Positions 38,754 through 47,302 of a DNA stretch of 64,000 nt are shown in pieces (the first letter of the stretch is position 1; every line of letters starts with the position of its first letter). Made by a program: the position numbers and the translations under genes. The notes below the pieces were generated by a model that saw only the letters and a list, made by a program, of their open reading frames with translations, was not told the DNA's origin and made no database searches. Source of the stretch: Pseudomonas frederiksbergensis (GTDB taxonomy: Bacteria > Pseudomonadota > Gammaproteobacteria > Pseudomonadales > Pseudomonadaceae); assembly GCF_000802155.2 (NCBI RefSeq), contig NZ_JQGJ02000005.1:124001-188000 (forward strand), read 5' to 3'.

Positions 38754-40132
38754 GCCGTTTCCAATTGCGTCGCCGGGGCCGCACTTTTTGGCGTCCGGCC
38801 GAGCATCGAGGCCGGGATGGCCAGGATCAACCCGCCGCTGACCAACAGGCACAGCGCCAAGACGTACGTACCGTTATTGATATTGCCCGTGAGCGTCTCG
38901 GCCACGGCGGTGATCATCGATCCGGTGAAGCCCGACAGGTTGCCGATGGCGTTGATCATGCCGATCCCGGCAGCGGCCGCGACGCCCGACAGCACAGTGC
39001 CGGGCAAGGTCCAGAAGATCGGCATCAGGCTCAGGATCCCCGAGGCCGAGACGCTGAGGAACAGCACCGACAGCACCAGGTTATCGGCGAAGAACGCACT
39101 GAGGATCAGCCCGGCGCCACCGATGAAGGCCGGTATGGCCGCGTGCAGGCGTCGCTCGCCAGTGCGATTGGAATGCCGGGCGTTGAGCAGCATCGCCACC
39201 ACCGCCACCGAATAAGGAATGGCGGTGAGCAAACCAATGTGCAGGCTGTTGGTGATGCCGGTGCTCTTGATGATCGACGGCATCCAGAAGGCCAGGCCAT
39301 AGAAACCGGTGTTGAAGGTCAACAGGATCAACACCAGCAACCACACCCGTGGGTTGAAAAACACCTCGCTCAAGCGCGAAGCCTTGCCCTGGTTGTCGGT
39401 TTGCAAGTTGGCCTTGAGCATGGCTTTTTCCGCCGCCGAAAGCCACTTGGCCTTGTCGATGTTGTCGGCCAGGCAGACGATCACCACGAAGGCCATGATG
39501 ATCGAAGGAATGCCTTCGATGATCAGCATCCATTGCCAGCCGGACAGGCCCTGTACGCCTTGCATACTGTTCATCAGCCAGCCGGACAGGATCCCGCCGA
39601 GGGTCAGGCTGACCGGCAAGGCCAACAGGAATCCGGACATCACCCGACTCTGCCGGTGGGTCGGAAACCAGTAGTTGAGGTAAAGAATCACGCCAGGAAA
39701 AAAGCCCGCTTCGCAGATCCCCAGCAGGAAACGCAGCACGTAGAACATCGTGCTCGATTCGATGTGGAAGAACGCCGCCAGCGGCACGGTGTAGGCCACC
39801 GCCATGGAAATCACCGCCCAACTGAGCATGATCCGGGCGATCCAGAACCGCGCGCCAAAACGATGCAGCAACAGGTTGCTGGGGACTTCGAAAAGGAAAT
39901 AGCCCCAGAAAAACATACTGGCGCCCAAGGCGTATACGGTGTTGCTGAATTGCAACTCGTTGAGCATGTCGAGCTTGGCGAAACCGATGTTCACCCTGTC
40001 GAGGTACGCCGCCATGTAGCACAACAACAGGACCGGCAGGATTCGCCAGATCACCTTGCGATAGGTCCGGTCCTCGAAATCGAGTTCGCCGGCTTGCGCC
40101 TGGGCGGGCAAATGCTCGGAGATGGTTTGCAT
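38750..40132 (-). CDS. MFS organic-acid transporter (ACS family)
   Basis: The product has 460 aa with 12 membrane segments. LLLCYMAAYLDRVNIGFAKL in segment 1 and LGICEAGFFPGVILYLNYWF in segment 4 are hallmarks of the anion:cation symporter family, which imports sugar acids, hydroxy acids and aromatic acids with protons. It heads the operon with the SDR and FAH hydrolase, so the pathway likely starts with import of an aldonate. An ATAAC-N5-GTTAT operator lies about 120 bp upstream. Confidence 0.92.
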   Translation of the reverse strand: MQTISEHLPAQAQAGELDFEDRTYRKVIWRILPVLLLCYMAAYLDRVNIGFAKLDMLNELQFSNTVYALGASMFFWGYFLFEVPSNLLLHRFGARFWIARIMLSWAVISMAVAYTVPLAAFFHIESSTMFYVLRFLLGICEAGFFPGVILYLNYWFPTHRQSRVMSGFLLALPVSLTLGGILSGWLMNSMQGVQGLSGWQWMLIIEGIPSIIMAFVVIVCLADNIDKAKWLSAAEKAMLKANLQTDNQGKASRLSEVFFNPRVWLLVLILLTFNTGFYGLAFWMPSIIKSTGITNSLHIGLLTAIPYSVAVVAMLLNARHSNRTGERRLHAAIPAFIGGAGLILSAFFADNLVLSVLFLSVSASGILSLMPIFWTLPGTVLSGVAAAAGIGMINAIGNLSGFTGSMITAVAETLTGNINNGTYVLALCLLVSGGLILAIPASMLGRTPKSAAPATQLETA

Positions 40133-40250
40133 GAAGTAACCCCTGATTGTTTTTATTGGGTCACGTCGAATGAGCGAGTCATTCGGCGATTGAACGAGGA
40201 CTCTACTGTCGGGAAGCGATTCTTTCCCAATGGCATTTTTGGATTAGTTG

Positions 40251-40265
40251 ATAACGGTTCGTTAT
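40251..40265. promoter_or_regulatory. LysR-type operator, transporter operon (ATAAC-N5-GTTAT)
   Basis: GATAACGGTTCGTTATC is a perfect 6-5-6 inverted repeat (the core arms are given as the feature). It has the T-N11-A geometry of LysR sites and recurs upstream of the divergent dehydratase operon. Confidence 0.65.
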
Positions 40266-40295
40266 CAAAGTACTTAAGGCTGGGTGAGTCATCGA

Positions 40296-40319
40296 GGCGA
40301 GGGGATTCATCCCCTCGCC
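40296..40319. repeat. REP-type palindrome (single)
   Basis: GGCGAGGGG and CCCCTCGCC flank ATTCAT. This is the core of the REP element also found as an inverted pair at 44.4 kb. It lies 18 bp past the LysR stop and can act as a terminator or mRNA stabiliser. Confidence 0.75.
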
Positions 40320-40337
40320 ACAGGTTCGGTTGCTTCT

Positions 40338-41276
40338 TCAGGTTATTTGGCGGGCGTTGTCCTTGAGGATCTCGGCAAACTCCAGCGCCGCGCCCACCAA
40401 AGGTTCATCCTTGCGGGTGAGGATGCCGTAGTCCTGCGGTACCAAGTGCAGCGGTGTATCGAGGGTCTTGAGCTGGCCGCTTTCGAGCAGCGGGTCGACC
40501 ATCGCATTGGGCAACATGCCGATCATGGGGCCGCGTTGCAGGACCTGGAGAAAGGTCTGCATCGAAATCGTGTCGATGGTGTTGCGCGGCATGCCCACCC
40601 CGGCCTCGGCGAAGGCCAGTTCCATGCGCGCGCGAATCGGCGTGCCGACCGGATACAAAATCCACGGCAGGTCCACGAGCTGCTGCAAGGACGTCGGCCC
40701 GGCATTTGCCAGCGGATGGCGATCATTGACCACGATGCAGAACGGTTCGGGGGCCAGGGGTTGGAAGTCGTAGCGCTGCTGCTGGCTTTGATCGGTGAAA
40801 CGCGCCACGGCCAGGTCGAGCTTCTTTTCTTCAAGCATCTTCATCAAATGATTGCTGGTCTGCTCCACTACCTCGATGGACAGCAACGGCCAGCGCTGCT
40901 TGATCTGCAGGATCGCCTCGGGCAACGCAACGGCCGTCGCGGCGAAGATACCGCCGACCTTGAGGTAGCCGTGGCCGCCCTCTCGCAGGCTGCTGATCTG
41001 CTCGACAAACGAACGTGCGTCATTCAGGGCGATTTGCGCGTAGCGCAGCACGTGCTCGCCCAGGGCTGTGGGCGGCATGCTGCGCGGGCGGCGCTCGAAC
41101 AGGGCGAAGCCGAGCAGGCTTTCGATTTCCTTGAGCATCTTGCTCACGGCCGGCTGGCTGAGATTCATCTGCTCGGCCGCCAAATGCATGTTGCACGTGC
41201 GTCCCAGGGTGTCGATCAGCAACAGATGGCGAAATTTGAGCCAGCCGCAAAAGCTGGAAAAGGAGAGATCGGACAT
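40338..41276 (-). CDS. LysR-family regulator of the aldonate locus
   Basis: The product has 312 aa from the ATG at 41276, with GAGGAA at good spacing; the frame extends upstream without a ribosome site. The winged helix-turn-helix contains MHLAAEQMNLSQPAVSKMLKEIE near residues 25-50. The effector domain resembles GbpR/CbbR-type sugar-acid regulators (LPWILYPVGTPIRARMELAF). It stands between two catabolic units, and the same ATAAC-N5-GTTAT repeat lies in front of each, which makes it the probable activator of both and of itself. The inducer is presumably the aldonate or a keto-deoxy intermediate. Confidence 0.92.
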   Translation of the reverse strand: MSDLSFSSFCGWLKFRHLLLIDTLGRTCNMHLAAEQMNLSQPAVSKMLKEIESLLGFALFERRPRSMPPTALGEHVLRYAQIALNDARSFVEQISSLREGGHGYLKVGGIFAATAVALPEAILQIKQRWPLLSIEVVEQTSNHLMKMLEEKKLDLAVARFTDQSQQQRYDFQPLAPEPFCIVVNDRHPLANAGPTSLQQLVDLPWILYPVGTPIRARMELAFAEAGVGMPRNTIDTISMQTFLQVLQRGPMIGMLPNAMVDPLLESGQLKTLDTPLHLVPQDYGILTRKDEPLVGAALEFAEILKDNARQIT

Positions 41277-41296
41277 GGACGTTCCTCGGCGGCGCA

Positions 41297-41311
41297 ATAA
41301 CCAGGCGTTAT
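41297..41311. promoter_or_regulatory. LysR-type operator, dehydratase operon (ATAAC-N5-GTTAT)
   Basis: AATAACCAGGCGTTATCA matches the operator at 40251-40265 in arms and spacing and shares CGTTATCA on its right side. It lies 20 bp upstream of the LysR start and 79 bp upstream of the FAH-type dehydratase, consistent with divergent control. Confidence 0.65.
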
Positions 41312-41390
41312 CAGATACTGAATATATCTCATTGGAGTTCATCGACAACGCGCCCTAGCGTGAAGGCTTTACGAACCAGGAAGCCTGTCC

Positions 41391-42572
41391 ATGTCGCTAT
41401 TGCTTACCCCCGAAAATACCCTGCCGGTCGATGGCGTGGCCGGCACGCTGATTGGTCGCGCCTGGGTCCCGGGGCGGATCGCCGGGCCTTCGCCGATCGT
41501 GCTGCGCAGTGACGGCGTATTCGATCTGTCGGAGCGTTTTGCGACCCTGAGCGACCTGTTGGAAACCCCCTCGCCCTTGGCGGCAGCAAGAGAGACACCC
41601 GGCACCTTCATCGCCAGCATCGACGAGTTGCTGGCCAACACCGGCCCCCACGCCGACCCGTCCAAGCCGTTCCTGCTGCCGCCGCTGGATCTGCAAGTGA
41701 TCAAGGCCGCCGGCGTGACCTTCGCCGCGAGCATGATCGAGCGAGTGATCGAGGAACAGGCCGGCGGCGACGCGGCCCGGGCGGACGCCGTGCGCGCCAC
41801 AGTCCACGGTGTGATCGGCGACAATCTGCGCTCGATCGTGCCGGGGTCCGAGCAAGCCATGCGCCTCAAGGCGTATCTCATCGAACAAGGCATGTGGTCG
41901 CAATACCTGGAAGTCGGCATTGGCCCGGATGCGGAAATCTTCACCAAGGCGCCGGTCCTGGCCGCCGTGGGCAGCGGCAGCCAGATCGGCATTCATCCGG
42001 CCTCGCAATGGAACAACCCGGAACCGGAAGTGGTGCTGGCGGTGGACAGCCGCGGCCAGATCCACGGCGCCACGCTGGGCAACGACGTCAACCTGCGGGA
42101 TATCGAAGGCCGCAGCGCACTCTTGCTGAGCAAGGCCAAGGACAACAACGCCTCGTGCGCCATCGGGCCGTTCATTCGCCTGTTCGATGAACATTTCAGC
42201 CTGGACGACGTGCGCGCCTGCGAGGTTGACCTGCACGTACAAGGCGAAGACGGCTATCGCCTGCACGGTTGCAGCTCCATGAGCCAGATCAGCCGCGACC
42301 CGCTTGACCTGGCGGGCCAGACACTCAATGCCAACCACCAATACCCGGATGGTTTCCTGTTGTTTCTCGGTACGCTGTTCGCCCCCACCGAGGACCGTGA
42401 TCATGCCGGCAGCGGTTTCACCCATAAACTGGGTGACCGGGTCAGCATCAGCAGCCCGTTGTTGGGCAGCCTGCATAACCAGGTGACCCACAGCTGCGAG
42501 GCCGCGCCGTGGACCTTCGGCGTTGGCGCCCTGTTGCGCAATCTTGCCGCACGGGGACTGCTCGATCGCTGA
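41391..42572 (+). CDS. FAH-superfamily dehydratase, likely 2-keto-3-deoxy-pentonate dehydratase
   Basis: The product has 393 aa, longer than the hydrolases and matching the XylX-type 2-keto-3-deoxy-D-xylonate / L-arabonate dehydratases, which belong to the FAH fold. The acidic metal ligands are visible: Glu211 and Glu213 in NNPEPEVVLAVD and Asp232 in GNDVNLRDIEGR. The product of the reaction would be 2-oxoglutarate semialdehyde, as in the Weimberg route. It is followed by the sugar-acid dehydratase that would make its substrate. No 2-oxoglutarate-semialdehyde dehydrogenase is in the window, so that last step must be encoded elsewhere. Substrate stereochemistry is not readable. Confidence 0.85.
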   Translation: MSLLLTPENTLPVDGVAGTLIGRAWVPGRIAGPSPIVLRSDGVFDLSERFATLSDLLETPSPLAAARETPGTFIASIDELLANTGPHADPSKPFLLPPLDLQVIKAAGVTFAASMIERVIEEQAGGDAARADAVRATVHGVIGDNLRSIVPGSEQAMRLKAYLIEQGMWSQYLEVGIGPDAEIFTKAPVLAAVGSGSQIGIHPASQWNNPEPEVVLAVDSRGQIHGATLGNDVNLRDIEGRSALLLSKAKDNNASCAIGPFIRLFDEHFSLDDVRACEVDLHVQGEDGYRLHGCSSMSQISRDPLDLAGQTLNANHQYPDGFLLFLGTLFAPTEDRDHAGSGFTHKLGDRVSISSPLLGSLHNQVTHSCEAAPWTFGVGALLRNLAARGLLDR

Positions 42573-42618
42573 GCCCGACTGATCGTCGATTCATCCAATT
42601 ACAAGAGAGAAATGAATC

Positions 42619-44403
42619 ATGAGTGACACGCCAAAACGCCGCCTGCGCAGCGAGCAATGGTTCAACGACCCGGCCCACGCGGACATGACCGCGCTGTATG
42701 TCGAACGCTACATGAACTACGGCATGACCCGCGAAGAGTTGCAATCGGGACGGCCGATCATCGGCATCGCCCAGACCGGCAGCGACCTGACGCCCTGCAA
42801 CCGCCATCACCTGGAGCTGGCGCAACGGGTCAAGGCCGGAATCCGTGATGCCGGCGGCATCCCCATGGAATTCCCGGTCCACCCCATTGCCGAACAGTCG
42901 CGCCGACCCACCGCGGCACTGGACCGCAACCTGGCCTACCTGGGCCTGGTGGAAATCCTCCACGGTTATCCCTTGGACGGCGTGGTGCTCACCACTGGTT
43001 GCGACAAGACCACCCCCGCCTGCCTGATGGCGGCAGCGACCACCGACCTGCCGTCGATCGTGCTGTCCGGCGGCCCCATGCTCGATGGCCGTCACAAGGG
43101 CGAGCTGATCGGCTCCGGCACAGTGCTCTGGCACGCACGCAACCTGATGGCCGCTGGCGAGATCAACTACGAAGGCTTCATGGAAATGACCACGGCGGCC
43201 TCGCCCTCCGTCGGCCACTGCAACACCATGGGCACTGCCCTGTCGATGAACGCATTGGCCGAGGCCCTGGGCATGTCATTGCCGGGTTGCGCAAGCATTC
43301 CGGCGCCCTATCGCGAGCGCGGGCAGATGGCCTACGCCACCGGCAAGCGCATCTGCGAACTGGTTCGCCAGGATGTGCGCCCTTCGCAGATCATGACGCG
43401 TGAAGCGTTCGAGAACGCCATCGCTGTCGCCTCGGCACTCGGCGCGTCGAGCAACTGCCCGCCGCACCTGATCGCCATCGCCCGGCACATGGGCGTCGAG
43501 TTAAGCCTGGACGACTGGCAACAAATCGGCGAGGACGTGCCGCTGTTGGTCAACTGCATGCCGGCGGGCAAATACCTCGGCGAAGGCTTCCACCGCGCGG
43601 GCGGCGTACCGGCAGTCATGCATGAACTGCAAAAGGCTGGCCGCCTGCACGAACACTGTGCGACGGTCAGTGGCAAGACCATCGGCGAGATCGTCACCGG
43701 CAGCCTGACCTGCGACGCCGATGTCATCCATCCTTTCGAAGCCCCACTCAAGCACCGTGCCGGCTTCATCGTGCTCAGCGGCAACTTTTTCGACAGCGCC
43801 ATCATGAAAATGTCGGTGGTGGGCGAAGCGTTCCGCAAGACCTACCTGTCCGAACCCGGTGCCGAGAACAGCTTCGAAGCGCGGGCCATCGTGTTCGAAG
43901 GGCCGGAGGACTACCACGCGCGCATCGACGACCCGGCCCTGGACATCGACGAGCGCTGCATCCTGGTGATTCGCGGCGCTGGTACCGTCGGCTATCCCGG
44001 CAGCGCCGAAGTGGTGAACATGGCCCCACCGGCGGCGCTGATCAAGCGCGGCATCGACTCCCTGCCCTGCCTGGGCGATGGCCGCCAGAGCGGCACCTCG
44101 GCGAGCCCGTCGATCCTCAACATGTCCCCGGAAGCGGCCGTCGGCGGTGGCCTGGCGCTGCTGCAGACCAACGACCGGCTGAGGGTCGACCTGAACACCC
44201 GCACCGTCAACTTGCTGGTGGACGAGGCTGAGATGGAGCGACGCCGCCTCGCGTGGACGCCCAACATCCCGCCTTCACAAACGCCTTGGCAGGAACTGTA
44301 TCGTCAGTTGGTCGGGCAACTCTCCACCGGCGGTTGCCTGGAACCGGCGACGTTGCACCTGAGGGTGATCGCCCGCAGCGGGGAGCCCCGGCACTCTCAC
44401 TGA
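42619..44403 (+). CDS. IlvD/Edd-family sugar-acid dehydratase (L-arabonate/D-xylonate type)
   Basis: The product has 594 aa, the length of the pentonate dehydratases. The three iron-sulfur Cys are Cys60 (SDLTPCNRHH), Cys128 (TTGCDKTTPA, with the adjacent Lys that binds Mg) and Cys201 (VGHCNTMGT). This spacing matches the characterised L-arabinonate and D-xylonate dehydratases that carry a [2Fe-2S] cluster. The C-terminal GDGRQSGTSASPS holds the conserved catalytic Ser. It removes water from an aldonate to give the 2-keto-3-deoxy acid, the branch point for both the FAH-type dehydratase upstream and the SDR/hydrolase pair on the other strand. Confidence 0.93.
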   Translation: MSDTPKRRLRSEQWFNDPAHADMTALYVERYMNYGMTREELQSGRPIIGIAQTGSDLTPCNRHHLELAQRVKAGIRDAGGIPMEFPVHPIAEQSRRPTAALDRNLAYLGLVEILHGYPLDGVVLTTGCDKTTPACLMAAATTDLPSIVLSGGPMLDGRHKGELIGSGTVLWHARNLMAAGEINYEGFMEMTTAASPSVGHCNTMGTALSMNALAEALGMSLPGCASIPAPYRERGQMAYATGKRICELVRQDVRPSQIMTREAFENAIAVASALGASSNCPPHLIAIARHMGVELSLDDWQQIGEDVPLLVNCMPAGKYLGEGFHRAGGVPAVMHELQKAGRLHEHCATVSGKTIGEIVTGSLTCDADVIHPFEAPLKHRAGFIVLSGNFFDSAIMKMSVVGEAFRKTYLSEPGAENSFEARAIVFEGPEDYHARIDDPALDIDERCILVIRGAGTVGYPGSAEVVNMAPPAALIKRGIDSLPCLGDGRQSGTSASPSILNMSPEAAVGGGLALLQTNDRLRVDLNTRTVNLLVDEAEMERRRLAWTPNIPPSQTPWQELYRQLVGQLSTGGCLEPATLHLRVIARSGEPRHSH

Positions 44404-44427
44404 CTTGATGCCACACCAAACCGCTTC

Positions 44428-44561
44428 CTGTGGCGAGGGGATTTATCCCCGCTGGGCTGCGTAGCAGCCCTAAAACAATGAACTCAATCTTACTGGCACA
44501 CCGGGTCGGCTAGTTTGGGGGCCGCTGCGCAGCCCAACGGGGATAAATCCCCTCGCCACAG
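44428..44561. repeat. Inverted pair of REP elements
   Basis: Two 34-bp arms (44428-44461 and 44528-44561) are inverted copies with one mismatch, separated by 66 bp. Each contains the palindrome core GTGGCGAGGGGATTTATCCC or its complement. This is the REP-doublet form (REPIN-like) common in Pseudomonas intergenic regions. It fills most of the 163 bp between the two convergent genes. Confidence 0.85.
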
Positions 44562-44566
44562 TGACC

Positions 44567-46303
44567 TCACAGATTCCCAAGCATTTCCCACAACGAAGCG
44601 CCCACCCCGGTGATGCTCTCCCCGGCAATCAATCCCGCCGCAGCCGTGATCGCGAAGCGTTCGGTGACGCTCGGCCAACGGCAGCTCACCAGCCAGGTGA
44701 GCACGGCGCCGAGAGCCATCATCAGCGAGACCGAGGCCGGCAGCACAAACGCCAGGCCCAAGGCTGCGGTGCTGGGCAGGTAGCGGGCCCGATGGGCCGG
44801 CAGCAAGCTATCGAGAATGCCCAACAGCAACCCGGCGAAACCACCGATGAAGATCGCCCAGCGAATGCTCGCCGACAACGAGTCCAGGCCATGGGTCAGG
44901 GTTTGCGCCACGGCTTTCCAGGTGGCGACCGCCGGGGCCGGCCATTCTTCGGTGAGCAGCATGGTTTGCGGATCGGGGATCAGCGCCAGGTAAGCGAGCA
45001 CGCCGACGATACTGCCGATGAAAATCCCCAGCGTCTGGGCCAAAAGCTGCTTGCGCGGCGTCGCGCCGATTGCTCGACCGACCTTGAAATCGTTCATCAA
45101 ATCCGTGCATTGTCCGGCTGAACCACCGGCGGTATTGGCACTCATCAGATTGATCGGCACCTGCCCCGGGGCAACGATGCCGAAACTCAATTGGGACAAC
45201 TGCCCGATAGCGCCAATGGGCGGAATGCCCGTGGCGCCGACCACCCGCGCAGCCACCGCCGCCAGGCAGATGGCCAAGGGAATGGTCAGCAACGCCATCC
45301 ACGGATTGATGCCAAACAACATCGCTTGCAGGCTGACCACCAAGACGATTGCCAGCAGAAATCCGAGGGCAGGCCCGGCCTTTGGCATCGCCCATGTCGC
45401 CCCACCGCTGGCTTTGGTAGAGGTGTGCAGCGACCACAACCGGATCGCCAGCGAGGCCAGGGTCGCGCAAACCATCAGGCTCACGCCCGGCCACAGCAGC
45501 CATTCCACCAGCACGGCGAATTGTGGGCCGCTGCTGCCGGGCGGCAACTGCACCAGGCCGTGTTCAAGCAACCAAGGTGCCAACCCGCCCCACGCCAGCA
45601 GCGCGCCGAGCAACAGGGTCAAGCCGACACGGATGCCGATGATGCCGCCAAAGCCCACCAGCAACAGTGAAGGGTCCGCCGTGAATGTCAGCCGCTCCAA
45701 CTGGGCCGTTGGCGACCAGCGTGGAATGGCCCAGACGAAACTATCGACCCACTTGGCCAGGCCGGACAGGACGGCCGCGCTCAGCAGCACCTTCAGCCGC
45801 GTCGCGGCTTCGTGGCCATGGTTGTAGATGTGCAACAGGGTTTCGAGGGTCGCCATGCCCTCGGGAAACCTCAGCGCCTTGTCGTTGAGCAGCGAGGGCC
45901 GCAGGTACCAGGCGATCCAGATGCCCAGGAAACTCACTGAAAACACCCAGGCGACCATCGGCACAGCGTCGAGTTGCTGGCCGGTCAGCAAGGTGTACGC
46001 CGGGATCGGCGCCACCAACCCACCGGAAATGATCGATGCCGCGGCCGACGCCACTGTCTGGTTGATGTTGCTTTCGTGCAGCGTCCAGGGCAGCCGCGCA
46101 GACGAGCGCTTGGCCAGGCCTTGCCAGATGCCGTAGCCGACCAGCAAGGCAATGATCGACATGTTGAACGACCAGCCGATCTTCAATCCCGCATAGACAT
46201 TGGAGGGCGTCAGGAGAATACCGAGCACGATCCCGGTGATCACCGCGCGTGGGCTGAACTCGCGCTCTACAGCGTGCACGTGCAAGGTCGAGGTTTGATC
46301 CAT
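44567..46303 (-). CDS. OPT-family oligopeptide transporter
   Basis: The product has 578 aa with about 14-16 hydrophobic segments. The N-terminal half has SPRAVITGIVLGILLTPSNVYAGLKIG and the central part SAGQCTDLMNDFKVGRAIGA, both diagnostic for bacterial OPT proteins. These import peptides, and in related branches metal-nicotianamine-like chelates, using protons. The gene stands alone, closed by the REP doublet, with a 227-bp gap upstream that shows no clear operator. Confidence 0.9.
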   Translation of the reverse strand: MDQTSTLHVHAVEREFSPRAVITGIVLGILLTPSNVYAGLKIGWSFNMSIIALLVGYGIWQGLAKRSSARLPWTLHESNINQTVASAAASIISGGLVAPIPAYTLLTGQQLDAVPMVAWVFSVSFLGIWIAWYLRPSLLNDKALRFPEGMATLETLLHIYNHGHEAATRLKVLLSAAVLSGLAKWVDSFVWAIPRWSPTAQLERLTFTADPSLLLVGFGGIIGIRVGLTLLLGALLAWGGLAPWLLEHGLVQLPPGSSGPQFAVLVEWLLWPGVSLMVCATLASLAIRLWSLHTSTKASGGATWAMPKAGPALGFLLAIVLVVSLQAMLFGINPWMALLTIPLAICLAAVAARVVGATGIPPIGAIGQLSQLSFGIVAPGQVPINLMSANTAGGSAGQCTDLMNDFKVGRAIGATPRKQLLAQTLGIFIGSIVGVLAYLALIPDPQTMLLTEEWPAPAVATWKAVAQTLTHGLDSLSASIRWAIFIGGFAGLLLGILDSLLPAHRARYLPSTAALGLAFVLPASVSLMMALGAVLTWLVSCRWPSVTERFAITAAAGLIAGESITGVGASLWEMLGNL

Positions 46304-46530
46304 GCGAATTCCTTATCGGCAAAAACGGCGCGTCCACCCGAGGCGACGACCTAATAAGTGAGCCTTGTATCGACGGAAGGTTCACCACCCGGTCCTGGCG
46401 TGCGCGTGATAGAGCGGTCGTCCCGAGATTGCGGACCGATGCTCAAGCACACCCGCGCCCAGCCGATAACCTGAGTGACGAAGGCCCTCAGGCCTCGCCC
46501 GGCTCTGCTGGTTGCATAGGGTAATGATCA

Positions 46531-47301
46531 ATGGCTTGGCAGCTTAATCGCTTACTGATGTTCGGCGTCCTGATGCTCCTGGTTGCAGGGGGATCGGCGT
46601 TGGCCATCGCGGCAGAGCCGCCGCTGCGCATCGTCACCGAGGAATTGCCGCCGTACAACATGACGCAGGGCGGACGCGTGACCGGCATGAGCACCGAGGT
46701 GGTCGAGGCCGTGCTCAAGGAGATCGGCGTCGAGGCGTCGATCCAGCCGATGCCCTGGGCGCGGGCGTACGAACTGGCGCTCAATGAAAGCAACGTCCTG
46801 ATCTATTCCATCGTGCGCACCCCTGCGCGTGAATCGCTTTTCCAGTGGATCGGTGCCATCGCCCCGACACAGTGGTATATCTACTCCCTGGCCGAACGGC
46901 CAGTGAAGCTCAACTCCCTGGCCGATGCCCATGGGCACCAGATCGCGACCGTAAACCAGGATGTGGGCGAGCAATATCTGGTCTCGAAGGGCTTTCGCAT
47001 CGGCGAAGAACTGCAGTCCAGCACCAAGTACGAACACAATTACCGCAAGCTCAAGGTCGATCACGTTGAGCTGTGGATTTCCAACGAACTCAACGCGCTC
47101 TACCTGACCCGCCAGAACGGCGAGGACCCGGAAAAAGTACTGATCCAGTCGCTGGCGCTGCCCGAACTGAGCAGTGCCGACGGCCTGAACATGGCGTTCA
47201 GCCGCAAGACGCCGCCGCAGACCGTTGAAAAATTCCGCGCCGGCCTGGAGGCCATTCGTCGCAACGGCGTCTACGATGCCATCGCGCGCAAGTGGCTGTG
47301 A
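46531..47301 (+). CDS. Periplasmic solute-binding protein (SBP family 3), first of a sensory trio
   Basis: The product has 256 aa with a signal peptide cleaved near residue 28 (SALAIAA-EPP). It has the family-3 amino-acid-binding fold (LRIVTEELPPYNMTQGGRVTGMS) but without transporter genes nearby. It shares PWARAYELAL and RTPARE with the third gene of the trio, so the two are paralogues. The next gene, 1 bp away, is a membrane diguanylate cyclase with a periplasmic domain, suggesting the binding protein feeds a ligand signal to it rather than to an ABC importer. The ligand is unknown. Confidence 0.88.
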   Translation: MAWQLNRLLMFGVLMLLVAGGSALAIAAEPPLRIVTEELPPYNMTQGGRVTGMSTEVVEAVLKEIGVEASIQPMPWARAYELALNESNVLIYSIVRTPARESLFQWIGAIAPTQWYIYSLAERPVKLNSLADAHGHQIATVNQDVGEQYLVSKGFRIGEELQSSTKYEHNYRKLKVDHVELWISNELNALYLTRQNGEDPEKVLIQSLALPELSSADGLNMAFSRKTPPQTVEKFRAGLEAIRRNGVYDAIARKWL

Positions 47302-47302
47302 G

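Noticed and set aside
44428-44561. Repeated palindromic units as a possible CRISPR array
   Set aside because: Only two arms, inverted rather than direct, with no regular spacers and no cas genes; they are REP elements.
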